Origin: Larix kaempferi
Lineage: Eukaryota > Streptophyta > Pinopsida > Pinales > Pinaceae
Length of the DNA: 64,000 nt
Reading direction: 5' to 3'
NCBI GenBank assembly: GCA_027924585.1
Contig: BSBM01000606.1
Span: 10,545,501-10,609,500 of the forward strand
The notes beneath the pieces were generated by a model. The model was not told the origin of the DNA. It worked only from the letters and a program-made list of their open reading frames with translations, and ran no database searches. Shown here in pieces: positions 1 to 11,994 of the stretch. Each line of letters begins with the position of its first letter. The stretch's first letter is position 1. A program made the translations under genes and the position numbers.

Positions 1-1228
1 CATGTCGCTTCGATTGCAGGTCGTTTTGTGGAAGGTGGCATGACGCCAACAACTCTGTATTGCACTTTTCGTCTGACAATGGGGACGCAGGCCAGGACCC
101 ATCATTGAAGTAAATTCACCCATTTGGGATGCACATACATAATCATCTTACGACTCATGCTTGTGAATTGCTCGCAGGTTGATTTTTGTGCTTCATTTCA
201 GTGCATGTACTCATCAATATTATTGTAGGATTTTGTTTTACATAAACAATAACTTGTAAAGTTGGGATCTGGATGATGTGACCCATCCATTGCATGCAGG
301 TGCAAATCAATATAGATGGTTGATGAAAATATTTACCCTTCTTTTGAAATATTGATGTTTAATTAGCACTTTTCAATGGACAGGTAAATTCAAAATTTCA
401 ATTTTTTTTTTACGGGTAATTTTTTCTTCACACTTCTCGACGAGTTAAAACCCTTTGGAAGAGTTGGGATGTGCTCAATTTTGACTTGACCACTGCATGG
501 GGGTTATGGGTTAGTAAGAGTTTCCTACCTTGTGGAGTACAATTCCTACCAAGAATGGAGCTTTGGCATGGGTTCTTGGTGCTAATACACATGTTTGGTC
601 TCCATGTTACTCCTATATTCGTGTGGAAACAATACTCACACCATGCCACTAATACCGCTATACCTTATTACCATGTTAGTAATGGCGTTTATAATTATAT
701 AATTCCCTTGAAAACAGATTTATGAATCTCTTACCGTTTTTAGGTCCTTAATGCTAGCGTGAAACCTAAAGCCTCTCGTCCCCGTATCCAATTATCTCTC
801 TAATGCTAATATTTGGGCGTTAAACTCTTTAGGTTATTGGTGAATATTTTGCATCATTTTCATGAGAAAAGCATCACATAGGAGGTGGATAAAAACAACA
901 TAAAAGTACGATCGACCTCTAGTTCGAACCCAAACATATGACCCATGTATTCTTGACTTGACCGACCTCCAGCTCGAACCGAAACATACGACTGACCTCT
1001 TCGACTTCATTCATGGAGAATTGCTGAATTCATGCAGATTTCCTTTCTGAATTACCCAGCTATGGAGCATTATCCTAAATTCATGGATATTTCCTCCTCA
1101 AATTGCTTAGATAATAGACCATTGGTGCTTAATATTTTCCATTGGCGGGAAGAGAGGAGGGTTTGGTGGGTTTTGAGAGGCAAATCGTTGTGAATTGGGT
1201 CTGAGAGGCGTTTTTGGGCATTTATGAG
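1..1228. other. Left flank outside the tandem duplication; no gene recognised
   Basis: This stretch has no counterpart in the second duplication unit. Open frames are short and resemble no protein I know, and I see no transposon termini, RNA gene or repeat array. It is AT-rich intergenic-type DNA. Homology to unit 2 begins at about 1229, where the sequence GCCACCATTGATGCC also occurs at 30526. Confidence 0.6.
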
Positions 1229-1437
1229 GCCACCATTGATGCCTGTTGAGGAAAATATGATTCCTGTTAACAAATGTTGATGGTTTACAATTGGGTATTT
1301 ATTTTCCAGCTCCGCCATGGATATAATAGCATTGGAAAGAACTTGGAGGCTCTTGAAGAGGAGGGTGATGAACTTTCCAGCTCAGAATTGCAGGTTGGTT
1401 ATTTGGTTTTAGGTGAAAATTTAGCCATGTATCTCAA

Positions 1438-1795
1438 CTAAGCATTTGTCCTAAATACTTGTGCATTATCTGTTGTGATTTCGACTGGAATACAATATTT
1501 GGTGATGATCTTCTCCTCTATAAAATCAACGATTTCTTTGTTGGTTTCCTTCTTTGTGGGTATTGCTTCCATGTTTTTAGTGAAGTAATTTGTTGTTGTG
1601 ATGATCCATTTGAAACTGTTGTTCGAATTTTTATTTAACTCACCAATAAAATCCAATCCAACCTAATGAAAAGGTGCCTCAACTACCATGGGTTACAAGG
1701 AAAAGGGAACAATCTTTTGTTTTTTTTCAAAAAATTGGCAAGATTAACATAATCTTAGAAAAGCATGTACATTAGAAAAAATACTTGGTTTTTAT
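1438..1795 (-). pseudogene. Ty3/Gypsy integrase fragment, degenerate (unit 1)
   Basis: Read on the minus strand, the stretch has an integrase-like layout. It begins with a zinc-finger remnant in which the two cysteines of the CxxC pair survive with a stop between them. A VVEAPFH segment and a GLDFIGE segment with the first catalytic Asp follow, then YFTK, EAIPTKK and a TTDNAQ segment with the second catalytic Asp. The region with the catalytic Glu is missing. At least three in-frame stops fall in the first third. The order is that of Gypsy integrase and the GLDFIGE/EAIPTKK style resembles Tat-type elements. It is a dead fragment with no LTR or RT nearby, and the second duplication unit has the same relic. 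Confidence 0.75.
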
Positions 1796-1887
1796 TCTCT
1801 GATTACCCCTTAGCCAAGTTGCTCCAACTCACTATATGAACTCATTGGAAATGAAAAACTTGAACTTACACTATCTTATCACTTGTA

Positions 1888-2007
1888 ATTCTATATTCTT
1901 CTACAACCATGCTAATGGGTATGGGTTTAGGTATGCAATGTTTGTTAATTCTATATTATTCTACAACCATGCTAATGGGTATGGGTTTAGGTATGCAATG
2001 TCCATTG
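1888..2007. repeat. 60-bp tandem duplication, two copies (unit 1)
   Basis: Two consecutive copies of a 60-bp unit, each with the core CTACAACCATGCTAATGGGT (1901 and 1961). They differ by a few bases. A short frame runs through both but resembles nothing known. Unit 2 has the same pair, so it predates the segmental duplication. Confidence 0.85.
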
Positions 2008-2284
2008 AATTTAATTGTTGCACCAAAGTTTTAGATATCAGGTTTTCTTGGCTACCTAAAATGAATATAATTGTAACTAAAATATTATTAATGTACATCT
2101 TAATGTGGAGTGTTTGCATCTCTCGTATAACATCTAAGCACTAATTCTCCACCACAAAAATAAAGTCCCTATTGAGAATGGAAGGTGATAGTACAATAGC
2201 CTTGTCTTTATGAATATTATAGACTTAGTTTTATCCATCAATGATACCTTATCATCAACATCCGATGCTCCTTTAATCACCTAC

Positions 2285-2410
2285 CCTCCACTTTATTGGT
2301 TTATGCTTTCAAGAACTTCTTACTAGCTTTGTCCTTTGGAATCAACTTGGGATGTAATGCCCAACAATGATCCTTTACATGGCCATTCTTATTGAAATAC
2401 ACACATTTCA
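2285..2410 (-). pseudogene. Possible retrotransposon Gag zinc-knuckle relic
   Basis: On the minus strand a short run reads as a degenerate CCHC knuckle: Cys, two residues, Phe where the second Cys is expected, then NGH, VKDHC and W. A LHPKL segment follows, as is common after the knuckle in plant retrotransposon Gag proteins. The motif recurs in truncated form at about 3440-3545 and 3925-4025, inside the ~500-bp repeats. The reading is short and has lost one metal ligand, so it is a suggestion only. Confidence 0.4.
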
Positions 2411-4480
2411 TGTTTTTCTCAAGATATGTGGTTTTTAAAAACTTATTCTTTCCTTTTAGTTTATTAACTTTTTCATTGTGGGTCTTATTAGTCTTTACCT
2501 CAAAATTTCTAGTAGCATCTAGGTAGATTTATTATCATGAATGGATTTTATGTACATGGATTCTACAACCCAGTAGGTGCATGTGTAACTGCTTCTGTGC
2601 TCATTGTGGAGCTGACACATGTCTTTTATAAAAAATAAAAATATATTATAAAAAATAACATGTGGGCGCTAAAATTAGATTTAAAACTTTTAGAACAACA
2701 AACTACAAAAAATAGATAAATTAAAACCATAAACATTACATTACACACTTTAAATGTTGAGTATTGAGAAAGAGTTTTCACCTTAAGAGATTTGAGCCCT
2801 CTCAACGCTTGGTATATCCCCTTTTTAAGATGGATCTATATTGGTCTTAAGTAGAATTGCTCCTATCCAATTTGAATGTGACCCAAATACATATGTCAGA
2901 ATGTACTCAATTATTGGCCTAGGTCCTAATAGCAGCTCATATGTTTAGGTACGAATTTTGTTTTTGCTTCCCACACTACTACATGCACACATATAATGTC
3001 CTCCTCCAGTGACCCTGAAGGATCTATGACGAGTGTAGATAAAACACATACATAAATAGAGTTTCTTTCCTGTTGCACCTCCACAAGCTGCAAAACTCCT
3101 CTCATATCTCTAATATGTATATTTTTTCTTTTCCATTCTATTTACAGTTAAAAAACTCATGGGATATGACTCAAACTCACTACTAGGTTGGGTGCCAAAA
3201 TTAGGCCAAATTCAATAACACGCCAACAACAAAAAATTTGCAAAAGCTCGAGTAAAACGACTTTCAGACCCATGCAGTTTGACTCGGCAAAAACTAAACT
3301 GAAATGGGTGAAAATTTGTGGACATTGTGAGACATATTTTTACTCTCAGGACTTGCCAATTTGTTCCCCGATATGAGGCTTTGAACATTGATTCTAAAAC
3401 ACCTTTAGTGCAACTTCCTACTTGTTTATCCATATTTATTGGTTTATGATTTCAAGAACTTCTTACTAGCTCTGTCCTTTGGAATCAAGTTGGGATGTAA
3501 TTCCCAACAATGATCCTTTACATGGCCATTCTTCTTGAAATATAATGTCCTCCTCCAGCGACCTTGAAGATGTGAAACTCATCTCATATCTCTAATATGT
3601 AGAATATCTTTTTTATTTTCCATTTTATTTACAGTAACAAAACTCATGGTGTCTGAATCAGACTCACTACTAGGTTGGGTTCCAAAATCAGGCCAAATTC
3701 AATAACACGCCAACAACAAAAGCATTGCAAAATCTCAAGAAAAATACTTTCAGACCCATAGAGTTTGAATTGGCAAAAATTAAACTAAAATGGGTGAAAA
3801 TTTGTGTATATTGTGAGACATATTTTTACTCTTAGTCCTCGCCAGTTTGTTCCCCAAGCCGAGGCATTGAAAAATGATCCTAAAACACCTTTAGTGCAAC
3901 TACCTACTTGTTTATCCATACTTAATGGTTTATGCTTTCAAGAACTTCTTACTAGCTTTGTCCTTTGGAATCAAATTGGGATGTAATGCCCAAAAGTGAT
4001 CCTTTACATGCCCATCCTTCTTGAAATATATTTTCCTCCTCCAGTTACCCTGAAGGATCTATGGTAAGTGTTGATAAAACACATACATGTGTACAGTTTC
4101 TTTCCTATTGCATCTCCACAAACTGTAAAACTCCTCTCATATCTCTAATATGTAGAATGTCTTTTTTTATTTTCCATTTTATTTACAGTAACAAAAATCA
4201 TTGGGTATGACTCAGAATCAGTACTAGGATAACTTCCAAAATCATGCCAAAGTCAATAACACGCCAACAAAAAAAACTTTGCAAAAGCTCGGGAAAAATA
4301 CTTTCAAACCCATACAGTTTGACTTAAAAAAAATTAAACTAAAATGGGTGAAAACTTGTGTACAATCTAAGACATATTTTTACTCTCAGGCCTTGCCAAT
4401 TTGTTCCCCAAGCCGAGGCTTTCAACATTGATTCTAAAACATATTTAGTGCAATTTCCTACTTGTTTATCCAACAAGTTC
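2290..4480. repeat. Tandem array of ~490-550-bp degenerate repeats (unit 1)
   Basis: Several landmarks recur in the same order. CCTCCTCCAGTGACCCTGAA or close variants lie near 3003, 3547 and 4036. GCCAAATTCAATAACACGCC or variants lie near 3204, 3691 and 4245. A TGCAACTTCCTACTTGTTTATCC-type segment lies near 3408, 3895 and 4450. Spacings are about 490 and 550 bp. The first copy is longer and more diverged. The array ends just upstream of the CrRLK1L fragment. No gene is visible in it apart from the possible Gag knuckle relics. Confidence 0.8.
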
Positions 4481-4608
4481 AACGGCCTATGTAGATTCCT
4501 CAAACTTTGTTGCTTTATTGGTTTTGTAGTATTGCTCATAAATTAACAATGAAGCATCCCATACATTTAATATTCAATTTCTCCTTGGTTGCACATCAAT
4601 CACATCCT

Positions 4609-5103
4609 TGGTTTTGTAGTGTTGTGTTGTTTGAGGTGTTGTGTGGCCAACCTGCTATTAATCCTTCTCTTCCAAGAGAACAGGTAAGCATTGCTGAATG
4701 GGCTTTGCATTACCAGAGAAAGGGAATTTTGGAACAAATAATAGATCGTTTTTTGAAAGGTAAAATTAATCCCGAGTCCCTTAAGAAGTATGGGGAAGCA
4801 GCTGAAAAGTGTCTTGCTGAGGAAGGGGTTGAAAGGCCAGCTATGGGAGATGTGCTTTGGAATCTAGAATTTGCTTTGCAGCTCCAGGAAACTACAATTG
4901 AGAATAAACTTGTTGATGATAGCACAAATAAATTTGTGGAAATATCTCCTGATTACAACCACTCAAACAACATAGAAACTTATGCTGTGGATGGACCCAA
5001 CATTGTGACAAGCTCTGGAGGGCGTAGTATGGCAAGTGAGGATCTGGATGATGTAACTCCAAGTGCCGTGTTTTCCCAACTGGTGAATCCACAACGCAGG
5101 TAA
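4609..5103 (+). pseudogene. 3' fragment of a CrRLK1L (THESEUS/FERONIA-type) receptor-like kinase
   Basis: The frame encodes the C-terminal part of a Catharanthus-roseus-RLK1-like kinase, a plasma-membrane family that monitors cell-wall state. Recognisable in order are [36 protein letters not shown], a [14 protein letters not shown] segment and [12 protein letters not shown], which correspond to kinase subdomains IX-XI. A Ser/Asp-rich tail ends in SAVFSQLVNPQ, a typical ending of this family. The extracellular malectin-like region, transmembrane segment and the kinase lobe with the ATP site and HRD/DFG motifs are absent: upstream is the ~500-bp repeat array. The fragment is open to its natural stop. 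It cannot make an active kinase, so I call it a truncated pseudogene. It converges tail to tail with the DUF789 relic. Confidence 0.88.
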
Positions 5104-5539
5104 TTGAATGGGCATGTAGTACATTCATGTTTCTGCATTGGTCGTAGTACATGCAACCACCAAGTTGCACAAAAGTTGCATCAATAGTCAGGTAATCGAG
5201 AAGGGTCAAATTTAATTCAAGAAGCGTCAAATCACAGGACTGAAATATATGATAATGCTTCGAGCTAAAGGTAAAAAATGTTGTCGACCTGACTACTATA
5301 ACTTTGTAGACCAACTGTTGGAGCTACAATACTCAAATTGGTGCCTCCAACTCGATCACAACAGGAATTTCTATGGGTAAAACAACCAAGTGGATGGTAT
5401 GTCAAAAATGCTGCATGCAACTGCCCCTCTGACACTCGATAAATTGGATATCAGGCTACTGCAAACCTGTCAAACATGATGAAAAATAAAAATTCAACAA
5501 TAACGTGATAAAGTTAGATATTAAAATGGATATTTATGT
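5104..5539. other. Non-coding spacer between convergent CrRLK1L and DUF789 relics
   Basis: This stretch probably includes the old 3' flank of the kinase gene. I see no further frame, repeat or terminus. Unit 2 has the same stretch with a small deletion. Confidence 0.5.
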
Positions 5540-8500
5540 ATTTTAGCTGCAAACTGCATGCAATCCTATAAATTGCTAGTCCATAGATGGGTTTCAATGC
5601 TCAGATATCCTGATCTAGAGGAGATACAAAATCCTGCAGATGTTCCTTTGCATAATCTATTTTGTCTTACCACAAAGCTGGATGAAGATCGCCTATCTTA
5701 AGGGAATTCAAAATGCACGGGTCACCAGAATGCTAGGAACTTGAATCTACACCACTCCTGGTCAACTCCTTGATCCTGAAGCACATAATGAACAATAATG
5801 TAAACTAACAGAAGTGGAGGATACAAGCTCCACATAGAATAAGTATTTATGCTTGATATACATACTTTTCAAACATCGATCTGCGTTGATGTGGTTGCTC
5901 ACACTCAAAAAATTCAAACAGTAAGTAGATATTTTCTGAGGTTGCATCAGAATTGCAAACATGTTTTTCTTAATGTGCACACAAATCTGAACTTGAGCCC
6001 AAATACTCTGGTATAGTTGAATCATCTGCTATGGCAGGATTTGGAAAAAGAGTTGAAAGTATAGGAAGGTTTCCTTACATAGTGTTCCTAATAATTTCTG
6101 CATTGTTCTGAACATCCATGCAATGTGTTGGTGAGGCTCTTGACAAGCCAAATAATTGCATACCTGATAAATAGGGCACAAAGTAGGCACAAAACAGATC
6201 TCCATCAATTCCCAACCTTGCTGAATGTTGTAGATCCTAGGCCTTTACTTCTAGACCATAGTTACCAGGTTCCTCATACCACTGCCAAATATTTTTCAAT
6301 GGAATTTCTGGGATCTGGCAGTTATAGATTAAACTTGTATTTAGTGATCTCCTATAAGAGTTGCAAGTTTTCATATTAGGGACTTGCAGAACAACAGGAG
6401 ACACACCATCTAATAAAACCTTCTCAAACTCAGCTATGGGACTGCCAATTGACTGTGCAATATGTTCTGACATCATTTGATACTCATATGATGAATCAAT
6501 AGACTTTAAAATAGATTGAGTGTTCTTGTTTTATTAATCATGCAAGCATGAGTCATTCCCAATCCCCATGCAAGCAACATCAAAAACTAATCTAGTTTCT
6601 GAAACTGCATGCTCTATGTGGTCACTAATACTTGTATCAGTTTCCTTTAGTTCCTTAAGTAGATATCCCAATATATTTGATTGCGTATGTGATTGACTGT
6701 CCCTAATTTCCATTTCAAGCACATTTGTGTTTGAACTAGACTCTCTAATTTGAGAGTCATCGAAAGAAGCCTGAATCAATCCAGATGAATCATCTTCCTT
6801 GTTTCTAACTTCATCAGTCACTCTACAAATTACCGTACTTCCATGGGAGTAAGCTACAACTTTATCAGTTGCAGAGGCCTTCCCACTTTTTGATTCAACT
6901 GGAACCCATTTTTGTGCAACCTGTTGAGAGCTATGATGTCTCTCATTATTTCTTTCACAAGAAAGCCCTTTTGCTGTGATTGAAGAAGCCTTGGCTTTCA
7001 AGGGGACATTTGTTTACTGCTTTTTCTACCACATCTCTTGGACTACTGATTTATATATTCTTGGTGTGGAATGAGAAATTATTCTAGTTTCCTCCATCTC
7101 AAGATTTGTACTCTTAGAACAATTTGATTGTTGTGAGGTATCCAATTCTTCCTTCTAAGAAAAAGGTTTACTGCCATCCATAGTAGAGGAGCCAAGTTTC
7201 CTTGCCCATATGGTCTTCCTTGTCTTTGTAACATGTGGGTTTACCTTTTCCATATCTTGCTTTTCCTTTGCTCGAGAGGGAAATTTAGGCTCATTTATAC
7301 ATCCATCCTCAGGGTGCTTCTCAACCTTTTTCCAAACACACAAGTTATTTCCCTTCCCAACTGGACCATAACCATGGATAGGACCAATGTTTTGACCCCT
7401 CCCACATGAGGAACTCTCTGAAGCAGTACTATTTCCGGAGTATTTTTCTCCCCTAAAAAAAATTTGCTCCATAGTGTTTTTAGACCACATGTTCTTATGT
7501 AAATCAGAAGGTGCTTCTCTACTTTCCCTAGCTACAGTTCTATGGCCAACTTTTCCATCATCGTCAATGCCCTTGTCCTTTTCTTTTCTTGAATCACTGC
7601 TATACTGATTAGTATGTTTCTTTCCACTATCCTTGCTATGAATTCTACCAAAGTTATCACCAGTCCCATGAACAATTGTATCGGACCCTTTGGTTAAGTT
7701 ACTACTAGTTGAGTCTATTTGATTAGTAATGGTATAGCAACTTGTCACCCCACTACCTATGGTCATTTCAGATTTGCAGTAAGTGTTATTGTTAACATTT
7801 CTTTGGTTATTCCTATATCTCTAGACCCACTCTGACCTGCAAATGAAGTAACTCCCACATTCACAAATAGATGTATTTGGTTTTTGTCAGTGCTTACTTG
7901 GTTAGAGTAATTTCCAATTGTATGACCAGATACATGTTCTTCAGATTCCACTTTCATAAAGTGTAAGAGTTGGTTGCAAATTCTATCAATTATCCCAGAT
8001 TGTAGAATGAATGATTCCTCAATTTGATAATTTAAAATTGAATTCTTCCATACAGTATTGGATATATGATTCTCTGCATGTTGATGTTTGATACAAGCAT
8101 TCATTTCCAAGCTTTCATATTTACAGTCTCCTATGCTTAGGAAAGTAGAGCATGTCTTAAAGAAATCATGTGAACATAAATCATGCCTGGGAAGATGTTG
8201 CTTGATTATTGCCTCCAGTACTTTTGGATCATTATCTAGTTCACTATGAGTTGTAACAGAGTTTATCTGACAAGTATTAATATCCACATATTGAGGATTA
8301 CAATTAAAACTTTCAGATTTACAATATCCCACCCTTAGTAAAGAATCACTAGGACATAAATGACTGGGAAAGGTTATTCTACTCCTTGCCTCAAATATGT
8401 CTGCATTGTTATTCAGTTGAATGAGAGTTGTAAGAGAATTTATCTGGCAAGTATTTATATCAACGTCATTTCCATAATTACCATTAAAATTATCCGCACA

Positions 8501-9062
8501 TGATTTTGGAGCAGTGAAGATATCACAGACTAAGACGAGTCCACATCGGGTGACCAACAAACTCTCAGCTACACAAGACCTAGATAAATTGAACCCTGGA
8601 GATCCTTCTTTGTTATCCACTGCTATTGCACCACTGTGACTGCTTTTCACATATTCTAAACCATTCTTAACTTGTGTTTGCTTAAAATATGATTCAGATG
8701 AATTGATATCTAGCTCGGATAAATTACTTATCCATGACTTGTTTGAGCAAAATGAACCAGCAGACTGCTATGACATAGGAGCATATTTTCCTAAGATAGC
8801 AACACCCCTCACCTCCTTTTCAGTAAGGGAAGCAATTTTCTTAAACCATTGTTGCAACCCAGATACAAGTTTCACTTTTACAACACTTTGTAAACTTTCT
8901 GGGTGTTGTTCCTGAGTTTGACTTGCATCTTTACACCTGACTTGGTTCAAAAAGTTTGGTGAACCACAAAGTGGCTTTGAATCCACATTACGTACATAAG
9001 TTTTTGAAGCCAATATCGTTTTCCCACAATTTACATCAACCAGATGCAACACTGTATGTAAC
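5540..9062 (-). pseudogene. DUF789-family gene relic, multi-exon (unit 1)
   Basis: Read from right to left. A splice acceptor (TTTGATGCAG) precedes an exon starting at 9062 that begins LHTVLHLVDVNCGK. About 2.4 kb of Ser/Asn/Lys-rich coding-like sequence of unknown function follows, with local motifs such as NNLCVWKKV and QKWVPVE. The C-terminal part carries the family signature: SPIAEFEKVL, IWQWYEE, YGLEVKA, then FCAYFVPYLSGMQLFG, LFEFFECEQPHQRR and DLHPALW, spread over 6476-5560 with intron-like gaps. These fit DUF789 (PF05623) proteins, whose biochemical role is unknown. The frame is broken by a TAG near 8768, a frameshift at 7763-7766, stops near 7155 and 6534 and a TAG at 6237. Several of these breaks are shared with unit 2 and others are private. 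Confidence 0.72.
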
Positions 9063-9212
9063 CTGCATCAAATGGAATTACAATCAGAGTAAGAACAAGG
9101 CACCTAAAAATAAAGGATTAGTTCAATTCAATCCCTCTTTTGAAAAACTAGCATCCAATCAAAATCATCGTTCCATTAAATAGAAACAATGTTTGCAAAG
9201 TGAATTTCTTGC

Positions 9213-9259
9213 CTTAGTTTAATAGAGTCGCTTGAGATTACAGTTGTTAGCACATAGTC
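9213..9259 (-). pseudogene. Candidate upstream exon of the DUF789 relic (unit 1)
   Basis: On the minus strand a pyrimidine-rich acceptor TTTCTTGCAG precedes a 47-bp open segment reading DYVLTTVISSDSIKLR and ending CTAAG before GCAAG, a possible GC-type donor. It lies 150 bp upstream of the next exon. Its only support is the splice-site context and its preservation in unit 2. Confidence 0.35.
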
Positions 9260-9323
9260 CTGCAAGAAAGCCAGATAAAATTGTGCATCAAAATATAATT
9301 ATACTAATATTTATGCAAGCGCG

Positions 9324-9328
9324 GAACC
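9324..9328. other. Empty integration site of Gypsy-2 (single GAACC)
   Basis: Unit 1 reads straight through GCGGAACCCAAATAAC here. In unit 2 the GAACC is duplicated and the 14.5-kb Gypsy-2 lies between the copies. This is the pre-insertion state and shows that Gypsy-2 inserted after the segmental duplication. Confidence 0.9.
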
Positions 9329-9801
9329 CAAATAACACATGTGACAAACTTAAAATGCTTATAAGATAGAGAAGATAAGATAAATTTGTATATGTCCCAC
9401 AAATGACCACAATAGTAGGTCATGGGACTGAGAAGTACAAACAGTGCAAGTGCATAGGAGACTAGAAGTGGCTCCCATATGTCATGGAGCCTATTTCCAC
9501 CATCCACCATAGGGTTTTGTCTTCATTATGAGGCTTCATTGCTGGAAGAATGATTTTTGATGAGGAAGTGAGTAAGTGGTAGGGTGAAGAGAGGCAATTT
9601 TACTTAGAGAGTCTACCCAGGAAACTCGATCCATCTCAAGTGTGCATTCTTTTCAAATTCTGTCTCCATGATATTTTATGATCTTTTCTTCCATTGAAAA
9701 TTTTTCTACTGAAAATGATAGAAGGGAAAATTAACGACCACATGTACAATATGAAATCTATTTTCTTGGCATTTTGGGCTCAACATTGCTTATTGGTCAA
9801 A
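9329..9801. other. Non-coding stretch at the start of block B (unit 1)
   Basis: No gene recognised. A minus-strand open run of 68 codons (9304-9510) has a hydrophobic stretch but resembles no protein I know. The same stretch is in unit 2 after 53161. Confidence 0.5.
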
Positions 9802-10188
9802 ACATCTCCAATTACATTGGATTTCTAAAATCAATCAAACCTGGAAATTGCCTGTAGGTTATTAGCATGCTAGTACATAATAGATTCTCCTTCTCATCCA
9901 CATGAATAAGGCATTAATTGATGAGGTATTTCTGTATAGATGACAACTTGCTAGTGTGGAATTGACCATCTCCCTTTGGCACATAAAAATCTAGAAAACA
10001 CATGATGTGGACAACTCCTAGCCACAACAATCAATCCCAACGATGAATAATTCCTCCTTGGAAACTCAATTTGTTGGATAGCAATGTATATCGACTGATT
10101 TAGAAAGTGAATATGCCTAACAATATAGTGAGTTTCCCCTTTTGACCTAAGTTTCAAAGCTCTAACCAGCAGAAGGGAAGAAATGAGT
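9802..10188. repeat. ~390-bp direct repeat, copy 1 (unit 1)
   Basis: The stretch from CATCTCCAATTACATTGG to GGGAAGAAATGAGT recurs at 11539-11926 in the same orientation, about 1.74 kb downstream, with small differences. The ends lack TG/CA and I see no target-site duplication, so I do not call it an LTR. Both copies exist in unit 2 as well. Confidence 0.85.
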
Positions 10189-11538
10189 TACTCGGGTTGG
10201 ATGGTTAGTAGTCCTAGGGCAGGAAATCTGTGAAAGGAAACAAAATATGACAGGTAGGTTCAAGGGGAACTGACCTTACTCTAGGTAGGCATAGAAGGCC
10301 ATAGTAGGGTATGGGTGGCAGGGACTCCACACAAAGAAAATGACAAATGGTAGTAAGATTGATATAAAGAGGTGGTGGTAGATCATTTTGAACCAAGACA
10401 AGGAGATGAGCTAGTAAGCAAGGTTGAGATATGTAAGATTGTAGTGCCATATATGTATGCTTTCTCTGCCTCACCAAGTTGTCTATGTTGTAAAGGAAGT
10501 GATGTGGTGGTTTATACTGCCCACAGGCAAGCTTTTGATCACTAGTATTCACGAGTTCAACTGGAAAGGAGCCTCCCTGAATTAGTTGTCACAAGTTGAA
10601 TTCTTGTAGTCCTATCAATTGCACACTGAACATATGTCCTAAAGTTCAATGCATGAGATATTGCTATCATTTATCTCAAATGCAATTGCAGCCATTGATT
10701 CTCTCGATTGAATTTTGTGATGTAGCATGGGTTGTAAATTGTAATGTTGTGATGGGTTGTTGTAGTTGACAATCAAAAGTTAAATGCAAAGACATTATTG
10801 AGCAGTGGTAGCTGTGGGTTTGATTGGCATAGAGCTATGTGAATGAGTATTCATGGGTTTAATTCTTGCACTGATGTTCTGTCCCAAGTCGCGATTTCAA
10901 TGCTTGAGCAATTTTATAGAGTTTGAATGTTTCTATGGGTTCTCTTGATTGAAGTTTGTGTTATGGCCATGGTTCTAATGCTGTTACGGGTTCTTGTTGA
11001 GTGACTTTAGTTTGTTTTAACTTCTTAGTGAGACTATTGTGATTCAATAATCAAAATTTCAATGCACAACTGATTGTGATAAGTAGTTATGATTTTGATT
11101 CCATAGTGCAATTCTCAATTAGTAGTTGTGTGTTCAGTGCCCAACATTTTCAATTAGTAGTTGCAAGTTGTGATGTAGCATGGGTTCTAAAGTCGTTCTG
11201 GGTTCTTGTTGATTTTAGGTTTTGATCCATGAAATAGTTGTCAATCGGAAATCAAAAGTTTAATGTGCGTAGAATTGTTGATCATAGTGCAAAGAGCTGT
11301 GTGAATGAGTAGTTGGGTTCTTGGTGACTAATTTATTTGATAGAAAGTGTTTAAATTTATGAGTTTTATATTTCAAGACTAATTCCCACAATATGATTGG
11401 TAATATTGATATACAAAGATAACATTCAATAGGTCATGAATAAAGTTCAAATAGCATTCAGAGTAGTTAAACATGGAAAACATACTAATGTGTGAACAGT
11501 AGATGACTAAAACTCTCAGTTGTTTTAGCAATAATTGT
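10189..11538. other. Non-coding interval between the ~390-bp repeats (unit 1)
   Basis: No gene recognised. Short phrases recur loosely, for example GTGAATGAGTA with GGGTT, GATGTAGCATGGGTT and GGGTTCTTGTTGA. This suggests old internal duplications. I see no RT, gag or cellular domain. Confidence 0.55.
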
Positions 11539-11926
11539 AACATCTACAATTACATTGGATTTCTAAAATGAATCAAACCTGGAAATTGCCTGTAGGTTAT
11601 TAGCATGCTAGTACATAATAGATTATTCTTCTTAGCCACACGTATAAGGCATAAATTGATGAGGTTTTTCCCTATAGATGACAACTTGCTAGTGTGGAAT
11701 TGACCATCTCCCTTTGGCACACAAAAATGTAGAAAAAACATGATGTGGACAACTCCTAGCCACAACAATCAATCCTAGCAATGAATAATTCCTCCTTGGA
11801 AACTCAATTTGTTGGATAGCAATGTATATCAGCTGATTTAGAAATTGAATACACCCAATAGTATAGTGAGTTCCCCCTTTTGACCTCAGTTTCAAAGCTC
11901 TAACTAGCAGAACTGAAGAAATGAGT
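11539..11926. repeat. ~390-bp direct repeat, copy 2 (unit 1)
   Basis: Second copy of the element at 9802-10188. It starts CATCTACAATTACATTGG and ends GAAGAAATGAGT, directly before the Rab fragment. Confidence 0.85.
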
Positions 11927-11994
11927 CCCACGACCCTCTTGGGGTTGTATCCTCCACTAGAAATAATGTTCCCTCTCCCACTAATCGAAGTTGC

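Noticed and set aside
1070-1318. Minus-strand frame of 82 codons upstream of the integrase relic
   Set aside because: It crosses the duplication boundary at 1229, so the two halves have different origins; no known motif.
9802-11926. Possible small LTR element (TRIM) bounded by the ~390-bp repeats
   Set aside because: No TG/CA termini, primer site, polypurine tract or target duplication that I can see.
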